A DNA stretch of 64,000 nt from Nitzschia sp. pyKryTriq1 (Eukaryota > Bacillariophyta > Bacillariophyceae > Bacillariales > Bacillariaceae): the NCBI GenBank assembly GCA_956465555.1, contig OY101117.1, positions 2,480,001 through 2,544,000 on the forward strand, given 5' to 3'. This document shows, piece by piece, positions 53,090-63,612 of this stretch (the stretch's first letter is position 1; each line of letters opens with the position of its first letter). The translations under genes and the position numbers were made by a program. The notes under the pieces were generated by a model that saw only the letters and a list, made by a program, of their open reading frames with translations, was not told where the DNA came from and made no database searches.

Positions 53090-55763
53090 ATGGACATGTC
53101 TTTAAGTAATCCTGGCTTGGCGGCGACGCTGTCAGCGTACTTTTTTGGTGGGCCAACACCACCCTCTGAAGACAAATCCAACGACGTATCCAACAAGAAG
53201 CGGTCTGCACCTACGCAAGTAGACCTACCGGTAGTGGACCCGCTAATGTCTTCTCTCTATGACCCGTTGGCCAGCTTCCCGCCGCAGCCCGAATTCAAAA
53301 AGGCCAGAATCCTTGGGAATCACCATCAGAACTACGTATATTCCAACCCAGCGGCACTGTTTGTACAGTCGATCCCGGAGCCAGTTGCATCTGCCCCTCC
53401 CGCACCTCCAGTAATCGCCGCCGCAACAAGAGGACGGCCCCGAACTATGAGTGGTCAACCAGCAGTAGAGCACCGGAAACGCAAAAATGTCGAACATGCC
53501 AAGAAATCGCGTGAGAAAAAGAAGCACTTGTTTGAGAATCTTCAGGACGAGTATCGCGATCTTCAACAAGAAAATGAAGGTCTTCGTTCTCTCATCAAAG
53601 ACAAAATACCGGAACATGCTGCCGCTATTATCGGTCAGCACTGTTATCGCAACCCGCTCCCTTCGCATCTGACAGCCACTGCGGGTCCCACCAGACAAGC
53701 GTCGACGAATGTTTTTGGTAGATCCGATTTTGAGCTCATTGAAAATCTCACAAAAGAGAAGCAAAGTTTTGTCTTGACAGATCCGCGGCTACCAGATAAC
53801 CCCATTGTGTACGCTTCGAACTCATTTCTAGAGCTCACGGGGTATCAACGGGATCAAGTGATTGGCAGAAACTGTCGCTTTTTGCAAGGACCTCGAACAG
53901 ATCCGGAAGCCCTAGCGGCTATCAGACAAGGTATTGAGACGGGCAGTGACGTGACAGTTCGCTTGCTAAATTTCAAGGAGGATGGAACCCCTTTTTGGAA
54001 CCACTTCTTTTTGGCGGCACTCCATGATCGGGACAATCATATCGTCAACTATGTACGTACAGTTTTATTTTGTCGGTTCGTGTGCTCTGATTTTGTATTC
54101 TCGGGGTTTTTCTCTCACCAAAAATGAACCCAACCAAACTTAACATTACTATAGGTGGGGGTGCAGTGCCAAGTGGAAGATGAGAATGAGGATAACAAGA
54201 TCCCAAACGTGAATGCCGAAACCACTGAACAATCGTCACTCCCTGGAGCACCGCAGCAGCGGCTTCCTCCTTCATTTCCTGCAGGGGAGCCTTCGGCAGA
54301 GGCTCCCATGCTCCACAAACAACTTTCTTCCTCGAATCCACTGAAAGATACGAATCCCCTTCCCGTGACGAGCGATACTTTTGCCGAGCAGCACGATCTT
54401 GATTGGGCGGTCTTGGCCCAAGTGTTGGAGGCTGATGACACCAGTGAGGTGGCCTTTAGTGACATGGACGATGATAGCGTTGTCGGACCCTACCCGGACG
54501 ATGATGACAGTATGGATGATGGCAAGCCAGAAGGCGATGACAGTATGGATGAGAGCAAACCAGAAGCCGACGACAGTGTGGATGAGAGTAAGCCAGAAGC
54601 CACAAAGGACAAAATACAAGCCACACTTGTTGCCAAATCTGAAAGTGGCATTGACAGAACCTCGGCGATTCCTTCTACTCCCCGCACTTTCATCAACCAA
54701 ACCATCAAAAGTGAGCTGATCCACGCCTTACTGGATTCCGACGGGGATGTTGCAAATCCACGGTTCACTCAGGCATTGAACCTGCTGTCGTCCTTGTATC
54801 GATCTAGCGGGCAGGACGGCGCCTTGACTCCCATCCTTCATGGATCGTGGAGGTCTCTTTCCCGACCAAATTACAGCGGTTGCTTGGGCCAAAACGAAAA
54901 CAATGAATTTGTATACACTTTAGGCAAAATGGCTTTCAACATGTTCAAACCTGGTAGTTTGAGGTGCACTGTGCAACGGACAATTACCAGCATTGAACCG
55001 GTCTGTGAAATGGACAAAGCTCTCCGGACAGCCCCGTTCAGCTTACGACGAGAGCTTGCAATGTCCAATCCAGAAACTGCCTTGGCGACGCCTTCCACAA
55101 TGTTAAAGTCATACGAGTAAGTCAGAAGCCTCCACTTTCCAGAAAGCCTGTTGGTCCTGTGTTCAAGGATTTGAAAACAAACTCACCTCCCATTTCAGTA
55201 TTAATGTCGCCATGACGATCGAGCCCAGCGATTTTAAAGCCAAGCCAAATGAAGAAATTCCCGCTCCGCCGTGTCGTATTCGCGCCCTTCAAGTTGTCAC
55301 TGGATACTTCCTACCGGATCCCATAACACCAAACAGACTTACCGTTTGGTTCACCGGTGGCACACTTTCCCCTGTCCCGCCGCCATCTGACGAGTTTGGT
55401 GGATTGGAGGAATGGAAGCAACTGTTTGGTGCCGAGCACAAGAGATCTTGGGGTGAATCGTTTTCTGTCATGGGCGCCAAAGTGCTCTTCGGGGCTGAGT
55501 TGCCGAAAGGCATGGATCAAAGCGGTGCCATGTCCTACGCACTCCATCGGCCGTACGGAGGTCATGGCAAAGCTTATGCAGATGTAAGTACTTCGTACAG
55601 AACCCGGACCCTATTTTCAATCATTGTTTTTGGTGCCTTACTGGTGCTCATCCATATCTTGATGGCTGTTCCGATCGATTCATAGATCCTTTACCTTGAT
55701 GAAGACTTGATGATTACAAAGGGAAACTATGGTACTGTGCACGTTATGAGTTGTGCCTTGTAA
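53090..55763 (+). CDS. Aureochrome (bZIP-LOV photoreceptor) with PAP/fibrillin-like C-terminal region
   Basis: Four exons: 53090-54052, 54155-55116, 55199-55583, 55686-55763 (GT-AG; phases 0, 2, 0), 795 residues. The bZIP is at about 125-167 (basic N-VEHAKKSR, then leucine-zipper-like heptads). LOV at about 215-330: NPIVYASNSFLELTGY, GRNCRFLQGPRTD with photoactive Cys262, and NYVGVQCQV, whose Gln strand crosses intron 1. The frame then continues without a stop through an acidic linker with three 11-residue repeats (about 437-469) into a region at about 527-795: GSWRSLSRPNYSGCLG, YTLGKMAFNMFKPGSLRC, VWFTGGTLSP, and a C-terminal YLDEDLMITKGNYGTV that resembles the end of plastid lipid-associated (fibrillin) proteins. 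Aureochromes are blue-light-regulated transcription factors; most that I know end soon after LOV. The fibrillin assignment rests on motif resemblance only. ATG 53090 is the first in frame. Confidence 0.9.
54503..54601 (+). repeat. Three 33-bp coding repeats in the aureochrome linker
   Basis: Units 54503-54535, 54536-54568 and 54569-54601 encode DDSMDDGKPEG, DDSMDESKPEA and DDSVDESKPEA. They are in frame, highly similar in DNA and acidic, consistent with a disordered spacer that can lengthen or shorten by slippage. Confidence 0.9.
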
Positions 55764-56784
55764 CGCTGCATTTTTGGAACACTGCCGTGGTATGCTATCG
55801 TCCTCGACACCTCACAATGGCAAGGCATCGCACCAATGAATATGCATATCAATTTCAGCCAAAGCATTGGCATGGGGAGTCTGGATTACGATCCATGAGT
55901 ACCAGAATACGTATGATGGAGCATGAGCACGTTTAAATTCTTATTGTAGTTTCGTGCCTATGCCGAGTCGAAGGTACGTACTGGTACGCAAGCAGGAGAC
56001 AAACCATCAAGCAGTAGCATGCCACTACATCGTCTCTGTAGATGTGCAACAGCGCTGATGATCCCGTACGTGTACGGGTGAAAAGAGTCCACTGAGTTTA
56101 CCTGTGGACTGCCTACTGGCGTGGCTATTATCGTTCCGGCGCAAGAGAGATTCATTGCTCTCGACCTTCAAGGTAGTAACTAAAATTAGACAGCACTTTT
56201 TCGCTGCTTTATGATATTCTACTAGAGAGTACTATTATCACCCTTTACGGTTCGGGACGAAGTCAAAACGCGCATGTACTACGGTGGTACAGTAGGTCAT
56301 GAGCGAGGCGGAAGAAGGTATAGTACGTGAGTCCGTCCCACGGGATTAAACGATGCCATCGTCGAGGAGTATAGTTTCACAGTGTTTTATTTCGTGTTGT
56401 CTAGCTCGTGGCAACTACACTATGCTAATAGCTCTGATGGCAGATGTACAAGTAACAATAAAGCTAGCCTCAATAGGGACAAGTAGTAAAAACAGTGATG
56501 ATAACAACAAACTGACGTATTCTGGTTGGTGATCTAGATTGTTAGAAATAGCCAAATGTGAATCAGACTTTGATGATTCACATTTTAATCCCGTAATGTG
56601 ATATCATCGGTCTACAGTGTCCGAGAGAGTTGAGGGTCAGTTGGCGCCTGCGCCATTAGTTGTAGCTAGCTGACTAACATGACTAAGTGAGTCAGACAGA
56701 TCTATCAGTACCGATATGTAATTGCCCAGTAGAAGAAGCTTTACATCATCTTTACCATCCGCCCACGACAAAAGAAAGAGGCTG
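55764..56784. other. Intergenic, no gene seen
   Basis: 1 kb between the aureochrome stop and the reductase start, both on +. No long frame. A GTACGTACTGGTACG word occurs near 55973 and a TGACGT at 56513, 272 bases before the reductase ATG. Nothing else recognisable. Confidence 0.5.
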
Positions 56785-57702
56785 ATGGCTGTCAGCTTGG
56801 AGTACATTATTTATCAACCAAGAAGAATGAATCCGCAGAGGATGAACTTCCGCCTCCTCCTCAACGACGAGCAATTCCATCGATCAGTGGCGTGGAGCAT
56901 CATCGGTCTTTCGCCCATGGTGTTCTTCTTGCTGATGGTGTGGAAGCCGTCGACCTATGGCAAGCTCCACAATAGTAACCGCAACCAAAAACGAAACTTG
57001 TTTGGTCCCAAAGTCACCGCCAAGCGGTGTTGGATGATTTTTGAGTCGCCAAATTGGATTTGGGCGCTGTACACGCTTCTTTTTTATGATGAGGATGAGG
57101 ATGATGGTGACCACTATTGCATTGGCCGACGAGCATCACTACCAAATGTTCTGTTACTGAGCTGGTTCCTCTTGCATTACCTTTATCGATCAATCATCTA
57201 TCCCCTTCTAATGTCTTCTGATTCCAAATTTCCTATCGGCATGCTGGCTTTTACTGTTCCGTACTGCATGACCAACGGCTATCTCCAAAGCTATGGACTA
57301 TGTCGATTTCAAGCCTTTTCAGCAAACTATCTTTTTTCCTTGTCATTTATACTGGGGTCCATTCTCACCATGTTGGGATTCACCATTGGTTTTATTTCCG
57401 ATCACACCCTGTTGCAATTGCGTCGTAGTGGATCATCATCATCATCATCATCGACGTCATCTTATCAAATTCCCTACGGTGGACTCTTCACCTACGTCTC
57501 CTGCCCTCATTTTTTGGGCGAAATGATGGAATGGATCGGACTTTGTATCGCCTGCCATGGTTCTCTCGCCAGCGCCTCGTTTGCGATTTGGACCATGGCC
57601 AATCTTCTTCCCCGAGCCTTGGCACAACATGAATGGTATTTGGAAAAGTTTGTTGAAGAGTATCCCAAGACTCGCAAGGCTGTGATTCCATTCATACTTT
57701 AA
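56785..57702 (+). CDS. Steroid 5-alpha-reductase family enzyme
   Basis: 305 residues from the ATG at 56785; upstream the frame is open only from TTG. Multi-pass membrane protein. The C-terminal reductase domain is clear: TNGYLQSYGL, SDHTLLQLRR, IPYGGLFTYVSCPHFLGEMMEWIG, and NLLPRALAQHEWYLEKFVEEYPKTRKAVIPFI, matching the NADPH-binding region of SRD5A1/2. Family members reduce the C4-C5 double bond of 3-oxo-steroids or related sterol intermediates in the ER. A Ser run encoded by TCATCA repeats (about 57430-57460) is inserted before IPYGG. It does not look like the polyprenol reductase branch (SRD5A3), but this was not tested. Confidence 0.9.
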   Translation: MAVSLEYIIYQPRRMNPQRMNFRLLLNDEQFHRSVAWSIIGLSPMVFFLLMVWKPSTYGKLHNSNRNQKRNLFGPKVTAKRCWMIFESPNWIWALYTLLFYDEDEDDGDHYCIGRRASLPNVLLLSWFLLHYLYRSIIYPLLMSSDSKFPIGMLAFTVPYCMTNGYLQSYGLCRFQAFSANYLFSLSFILGSILTMLGFTIGFISDHTLLQLRRSGSSSSSSSTSSYQIPYGGLFTYVSCPHFLGEMMEWIGLCIACHGSLASASFAIWTMANLLPRALAQHEWYLEKFVEEYPKTRKAVIPFIL

Positions 57703-58669
57703 CATTGAAGACGGCCATGTTCAAGACATTGATCACTCCGTCCATTCTTTACAATTGGACTACAAAGTTTCCGGTCGAACAATAGTATGAATATGAAAGG
57801 AGAATACCGTCGTCCGGTGGTACCACATAGACAGTCAGTGGGGCAAGTGAGCGAAAGGAATCAAGAAGAATCACACGAAGTACAAACAATAAGTTCTCAG
57901 CCAGGCTCCAGAGGGGGGACTTTCTTCTGGTCAAGTCAGTTTTGCCATAAGTTCGCACTGGCGGCATTTCCTGAGGTCGCCGCTTCTGGACTAGTTGCAA
58001 TCGAGTACAACGTCGACTCTTTCCAAAAAGACAAGTAGTGATTGATTGCTATCTCATCCAGAGGAACAAACCGTCCACTGTTTGTTGCTGACAGACTGTC
58101 GACTATCCACTGATATCGTATGATATCAGTTTAGTATCATGGAAGGCAAGATGGAGTAGTAGTGAAGCAATAAGTTTTAGTATTATCGAGTGGAGGGGTT
58201 CATACCGGTGGGGACTTTACTGTCTACTACTAGTAGAGAGAAGCATGCATGCATGAGGGCGCCTGACCGACTCATTCGAGTTATCCTGGGGCCGCGGCGT
58301 TCAGGGGTAAATAAGACTCTTATTTACCCCTGGCGGCGTTGGCAAGCAACCAACGCCGGCCTGCCGTGTCACTCTTTGCTGTACTGTACCTGTACAACTG
58401 TACGGTACGTACCAAGTGCTGGTACTGTATCGGCTATGTATAGCTGGTCCCCATAAAAATCCCCCAAAGGACCCCAAAACCAGTCTACGCGCTCGTCGCT
58501 CGTGATCTTTCAGGTTTTTTTGAAGCAGGGAAACCGAAAGTCGACAATGGCGGACATACTCTCTTTCCTCTCCTCTGTCGATGTATCTGAAAAGAACTCG
58601 GACTCACAGCTGAGCACACATAGCATCACATTTAGCATACGTCACGGTGCAAAAAGTAAAAGTGAATCC
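57703..58669. other. Intergenic with a near-perfect hairpin
   Basis: About 970 bases upstream of PsbQ'. Holds the 14-bp-arm hairpin (58303-58331) and a GTACTGTACCTGTACAACTGTACGG block (58378-58415). Other short frames are not convincing. An in-frame ATG at 58547 belongs to the alternative start of PsbQ'. Confidence 0.5.
58303..58331. repeat. Perfect hairpin, 14-bp arms, one-base loop
   Basis: AGGGGTAAATAAGA, a single C, then the exact reverse complement TCTTATTTACCCCT. It lies 367 bases upstream of the PsbQ' start and is flanked by GGCG/GCGGCG sequence on both sides that extends the symmetry imperfectly. Confidence 0.9.
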
Positions 58670-59395
58670 ATGAGCAATCCTCTCGTAGTTCTCGTTTCTT
58701 TCTCGGCGTTGTTGTTCGTCTGCATCGTTTTCGGGACAACGGTGGAAGCCTTTTCCCTGGAAACAACGAGGGAACAGTTGACGCGGGATGCACATTCCTT
58801 GAGATCATTGAGAGCGATGGAACCGCAATCTTCTCGTTGTCATAGAAAATGCTATCGAACTCGCAAGACTCGTCGAGAAGCGACTTCGCGACGAGAATTC
58901 TTTGGAGTCGCTTCTACCATGGCCATCGGGGGGACCACCACAATGATGACGAGCCCTTCCCCAGTGCTCGCAGCAGCACCTTCCGCTATCTTCTCGGACA
59001 AGAACTTGTCCACTGAAGATGCCAAGATTCGTTTTCAAGGGGCTCGAAAGGATCTCAAGTATTTGCTTGATAATTATGCGGAAATCTCGAACTCAGGAGG
59101 TGGCGATGCCGTTCGAAACTATTTGGGCACACAGGGGGTCAACAGCAATTTGTATGGAATTCAAAAAGTACTCAAATTGTTGACCGAAGAATCGGATGAT
59201 ATGGTGGAATACTCGGAAGCCATGGAAGAATTCAACGCCTACTACTTTCAAGCCGAAGGAGCGGCCTATCAATCGCTCTTTGCTGAACATTCGTCAGCCA
59301 AAGCAACCCCCGAATCCTGCCTGGCAACGGCGAAACAAGACATTGTACAAATGCAAAAGTATATGGATCAGCTGGCACAACAACTGAATCTATAA
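58670..59395 (+). CDS. psbQ': PsbQ'-like extrinsic protein of photosystem II, thylakoid-targeted
   Basis: 241 residues from the ATG at 58670. This start places a signal peptide at the very N-terminus (LVVLVSFSALLFVCIVFG...VEAF, Phe27), the entry signal for diatom complex plastids; an Arg-rich transit segment follows, then twin-arginine SRREFFGV (about 73) and a hydrophobic stretch to VLAAAPSA (about 100), a thylakoid-lumen Tat signal. The mature part (about 140 residues) is a four-helix bundle: RKDLKYLLDNYAEI, YGIQKVLKLLTEESDD, EFNAYYFQAEGAAYQSL, QMQKYMDQLAQQLNL. PsbQ' stabilises the oxygen-evolving complex in red-lineage algae. An upstream in-frame ATG with a better Kozak context (58547) would bury the signal peptide; see findings. 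Confidence 0.85.
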   Translation: MSNPLVVLVSFSALLFVCIVFGTTVEAFSLETTREQLTRDAHSLRSLRAMEPQSSRCHRKCYRTRKTRREATSRREFFGVASTMAIGGTTTMMTSPSPVLAAAPSAIFSDKNLSTEDAKIRFQGARKDLKYLLDNYAEISNSGGGDAVRNYLGTQGVNSNLYGIQKVLKLLTEESDDMVEYSEAMEEFNAYYFQAEGAAYQSLFAEHSSAKATPESCLATAKQDIVQMQKYMDQLAQQLNL

Positions 59396-59697
59396 GTAAG
59401 ACGCTTAGGGAAGGTGTTATTGTTGGCCACTGGCTTAGTAGTAGAGCTTCTGCATGACTTTATCTTCGTGAGAAGTTGGACTTCACCATGCACCGTTGAG
59501 AATGAAGACTTACTGATGCGAGCATCTGCAGGAAAGTGATTCTCTAGTCCGGAGCTACTCATGCTGGAATGCAACTGAAATGTGTTGGAAAGCGGAAAGG
59601 GGGATGAAAGGCTTAGCGAACGCCGTTCTTGGATTCAACCATTACAAAATGCGGGTTTTCTAAAGAAGCCCCATAGCCGCTGTTCCAGTACATATCA
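59396..59697. other. Short intergenic region between convergent genes
   Basis: 302 bases between the stop of PsbQ' (+) and the stop of the three-exon gene (-). It should hold both 3' UTRs; no other feature recognised. Confidence 0.5.
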
Positions 59698-62170
59698 TCA
59701 TATTGCATCAGGTCGAGGAGTCGTCGCCCCCCTTAGATCCTTGATTTTCGAAGCAAGCTTGCCAAGCACATCCTCAAAATAGAATCCAAGCCTCGCTGCC
59801 GCTCGATCCAGTCTATGGTATGCGACAACCAGCGTTTCTTTTGTCCTTTCGGAAGCGTCCCACACAGATCTTCTTGTCAGTCCAACGCCTGCTGCCCGCA
59901 CTTCAAGTTGTTCCATCGACTGCATGACGAATCTGCAAGAGTTTTTCAGATACTCTTCAATGACTAGTGCAGCGTTCTCCACAGCACGATTCGTGGATAT
60001 CCAGCCCGCTCGAATAGCTTTGGACGCCGTCACCACTGTCGACTTTGTAGCAACCCAGCCGACGATGGTCTTTGCGGCCCCTTGTTCGAGTACTTGAAGT
60101 GTTTTGTACCAGAAAGCTTCCACAGCGAGTGATCCGCTGGCCATTAATTCATTTGACACAACCCAAGCTAGTCGAAATCCCCTGGTGGTCGCGGTGAGAC
60201 CCTCGGCCATGCGATGAAAGAATACACCAAAGAAGGAGCCTGACCATGCTTGTGCTAATTGTCGGGATTGTCTCGCCAGTCCATCGGACATGGCCACCAA
60301 GCCACTCCCGATAGCCCCAAGTATGGATTGCGCCAGTTGAATGGGAATGTTCAGGATCCATCGTATACATCGATTGAGTGTGTCTACCGTCGCGTTGCCC
60401 GCTCGACCCAGACCCGTCAGTGTCCCCGAGACGAGTCGAATTGGAAGCATGAACAACCACATCAATGCCTCCTTGCAAGCCACCACTACATGCCACGGGA
60501 ATGTAACTAGCTTGATGAGACCCTGAATCAAACCCGATTTTTCCAAATTGGTCAGTGCTCGATCCAAGGATTGCGATTGTGATTCCGGAGCGATGGAATG
60601 TTGAAACGCCATTAACGAGACAAACATCAACCCAGTTCCGAGGATGGCCAGGACTGCGCAAGACGGAAAGAAAGAAAAGTGCGTGTGAAAGGACCAGTAG
60701 TTGAGCAGCTTTCGATCACACGTTTCTCATTCACTGCAATAGGACCAGCCTTCCATCGAGTTTTTTACTTACAAACTGATAACGTTGGCCGCACAGCGTA
60801 AGAAAGAGTATTGTAGAGTGCTTCCCCTGCTGTTTGTTGCACAACATCATCCCCAACAACATCTGTGGCGAATTCCATAGAGTGATCCAAAATTTCGGGA
60901 TCATTCAAGGCGTTGTGAGCACTTTCCACCAAGAGTTCTTCCGTGGCTTTTTGCACCTTGGCTTCTTGCCCCAGACGTTGAAACAATTCGACAACTTCAT
61001 CCAACACCTCCTTATCGGCAAAGACTTCCGTCACCAATTGTACCGCCGCATCTTTAATCGCTTCATCCTGAATCGCATTGTACAATAAATGAATCACCTG
61101 CTTTAACGTTTCGGAATCTTCCACCAAGTCCTTCCACAGCTCTTTTATCAGTATTGAACAACTTTGTTTGAATTGTGGCGATGTCAATATGTTGTTGACG
61201 AGTTCATTAATGGCATTTTGAATTTGCGGACTCCTTAACAGATCAGCTAGTAGTGTATCCAAGCCTCCCATGGTGCTTCCTGCTGGCCCACGTTCATAAT
61301 AGTTGTCGTCGCCGTTCTTATTTTTCAGAAACTCGGTCCGTACAAAGGTGGCTAAATCGGCAATGGGATCTTCGGGGTCCAAATCGTCGTAATTGGTATC
61401 TGACCGTCGCATATGACTGACCACGGACGAGAGTGAAAGGAAGGAAGGAAGGAACGAAAGTGTTAGCAGCATATCATATTCACAACAATAGCCAGAATAC
61501 TTTGTCAACAGACAGGTTCTGTAGAACAAGCAAGTAGTACGTACCGGGCGGCGAAAGGACCCACCACCAGCAGACCAAATGTGGCAACGAATGCAAAATA
61601 GTACAGCAAATCTTGCGGTTTCACTTTGCTACGAACTCCTTGGATCGTATTATCTACGGAATCTACTAGGCCCTTGAGCGGTGCTCGTGGTGGTGGCGGC
61701 GGAGTATCACCACCACCAGTGCTCTTGGACGCATGACTTGTCGAGGACAATGGTGACTCGGTGGATAACCCTTCCTTATTGTCGGCAGCTGTTCCTTCTT
61801 CGGTAGTGGGAGGTTGTTTGTTCTTGGAGTCCGAGTTCATGAAACGGACTCCCATCCGATGTAACGGTAATTGCGTCCGAGTTGTATTGTAAATAGGAAG
61901 AAGATTGAATGAAAAATTATCACCCTTCGAGCCTGTGATGGATGGTCGGTGAATACTATTAGGATGAAAAGGCGCATAATAATGATGGGATGTTGTTGTC
62001 GAAGAGAAGTGAAACCGGGAAGGATCCATGGTGCAAGTAGAGGCACAGGGCAGGACGGAAGATCTTCCTGTCATCAAAGCAGCAGTGCGCCGTCTACCGG
62101 TAGCAGACTGCGACGTGGACTGATGATAGAGCAGCCTCTGGGTGGTGGATTTTGTAGTGGATCGGAACAT
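59698..62170 (-). CDS. Three-exon organelle-membrane protein, family unknown
   Basis: Exons on the minus strand: 62170-61545, 61416-60773, 60653-59698 (GT-AG), 741 residues; each junction keeps the frame (FAAR-HMRRSD and SV-FLAILGTG). The N-terminus (MFRSTTKSTTQRLLYHQSTS, Arg/Ser/Thr-rich, almost no acidic residues) looks like a mitochondrial presequence. First membrane helix about 186-207 (LLYYFAFVATFGLLVVGPF); a helical repeat-like region of about 200 residues (LADLLRSPQIQNAINELVNN, ILTSPQFKQSC...); a second helix spanning intron 2 (LAILGTGLMFVSLMAF); a third about 470-500; then long amphipathic helices with Ala-rich repeats. The LxSPQ(I/F) repeats suggest an alpha-solenoid. No known family was recognised. 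Confidence 0.78.
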
Positions 62171-62489
62171 GGTGAGGAAAATGGAGTCAACTCAACCTGT
62201 ACCAGTATATAACACTGATCAATCAAGGATATGATGTGTAAAAATACCGGTATCTTTGGTGCAGTCAGGATCGAGTAGATCCAATCGACCAAGAGAAATC
62301 GATCGGGATCTCCACGACACTCACTCGAAGGACGAACGAAAGTGTGGGCGCTTACGAGATATATACTGTAGGAGACTCCTTCAGATACCGGTATGATAGA
62401 TCCTACCTCTACTCTAGATCCGCCCTATCGCGTCATGGTGGGCCGACGTTTCGAAAAGCAAGAGCACAGACATCATACGGTACCGGTAC

Positions 62490-62572
62490 GGTACCAGGTA
62501 CCAGGTACCAGGTACCAGGTACCAACCTTAGGTAGCCTGGTACCTGTACGGCACGGCACGGCACGGCACGGC
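62490..62572 (+). repeat. Simple tandem repeats GGTACCA x5 and ACGGC x5
   Basis: Five exact GGTACCA units at 62490-62524, then 23 bases, then five exact ACGGC units at 62548-62572. The first is the local extreme of the GGTACC words seen across all intergenic regions. Confidence 0.95.
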
Positions 62573-62622
62573 ACTGTACAAGTAGATCATGCCGCTGTAT
62601 GACCGGTACTGTACAAGTACCA

Positions 62623-63612
62623 GGAGCATCCGGGGAATTTTCTGAAACAAAAAAAATCGCGCGTTTTACAGCGCTTTTCGTCGCTCTACTACTAGACTAC
62701 AAGGTCGAAGATTATTTCTTCGTACGAAGAAATAACATTCAACCGGACAAGGGTTGTAGCCGTGGATCCGTCTCGTCTCCTAGCCTCTTGTGTGGCGCTA
62801 GATAGACCACGTTGAATTAGATTTTGCTATTGCTATTTCATTCTTCGTACGAAGAATTTGTCGTACGAAGAATTTGTCGTACGAAGAATTTGTCGTAGAA
62901 GAAATGGCGAACCCTTCTTCGTACGAAGAAATGGCGAACCCTCATCTCGGCGCTCCAAAACCCCGCATAAAGAGAGTAGAAAATAAAGCCGTTACCCGTT
63001 TCATTCTCTCTCGATCGTTGTCATTATTCTTGATCGCCTACACCAACTCGACCGGCTACTCGTCCTTCCAATGCCAATCGGCCAGCTCCTAGCGGGTCTG
63101 CAGCAGCTCTAGCACTACGACCTGCCATTTTCTATGTTGTGTGTTGAGTGTTGAGTGTGTAGGCGATCAAGAATAATGACAACGATCGAGAGAGAATGAA
63201 ACGGGTAACGGCTTTATTTTCTACTCTCTTTATGCGGGGTTTTGGAGCGCCGAGATGAGGGTTCGCCATTTCTTCGTACGAAGAAGGGTTCGCCATTTCT
63301 TCTACGACAAATTTGTCGTACGACAAATTCTTCGTACGACAAATTCTTCGTACGACAAATTCTTCGTACGACAAATTCTTCGTACGAAGAATGAAATAGC
63401 AATAGCAAAATCTAATTCAACGTGGTCTATCTAGCGCCACACAAGAGGCTAGGAGACGAGACGGATCCACGGCTACAACCCTTGTCCGGTTGAATGTTAT
63501 TTCTTCGTACGAAGAAATAATCTTCGACCTTGTAGTCTACTAGTAGTAGAGCGACGAAAAGCGCTGTAAAACGCGCGATTTTTTTTGTTTCAGAAAATTC
63601 CCCGGATGCTCC
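62623..63612. mobile_element. Foldback element, about 420-456-bp inverted arms
   Basis: The left arm (62623-63043, 421 bp) and the right arm (63157-63612, 456 bp) are near-identical inverted copies, separated by a 113-bp spacer. Outer ends are GGAGCATCC / GGATGCTCC. Each arm carries TTCTTCGTACGAAGAA palindromes; the right arm has about two more copies of a TTCGTACGAAGAATTTG unit than the left, explaining the length difference. A 24-bp perfect palindrome (62712-62735) lies in the left arm and its mirror in the right. No transposase frame; the frames seen in both arms are mirror copies of each other. No target-site duplication was evident. The transcript of such an arm pair would fold into a long double-stranded RNA. 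Confidence 0.85.

Noticed and set aside
62874-63408. Small frames (SYEEFVV-type) in both arms of the foldback element
   Set aside because: They are mirror copies from the inverted arms and consist of the palindromic unit; no independent support for coding.
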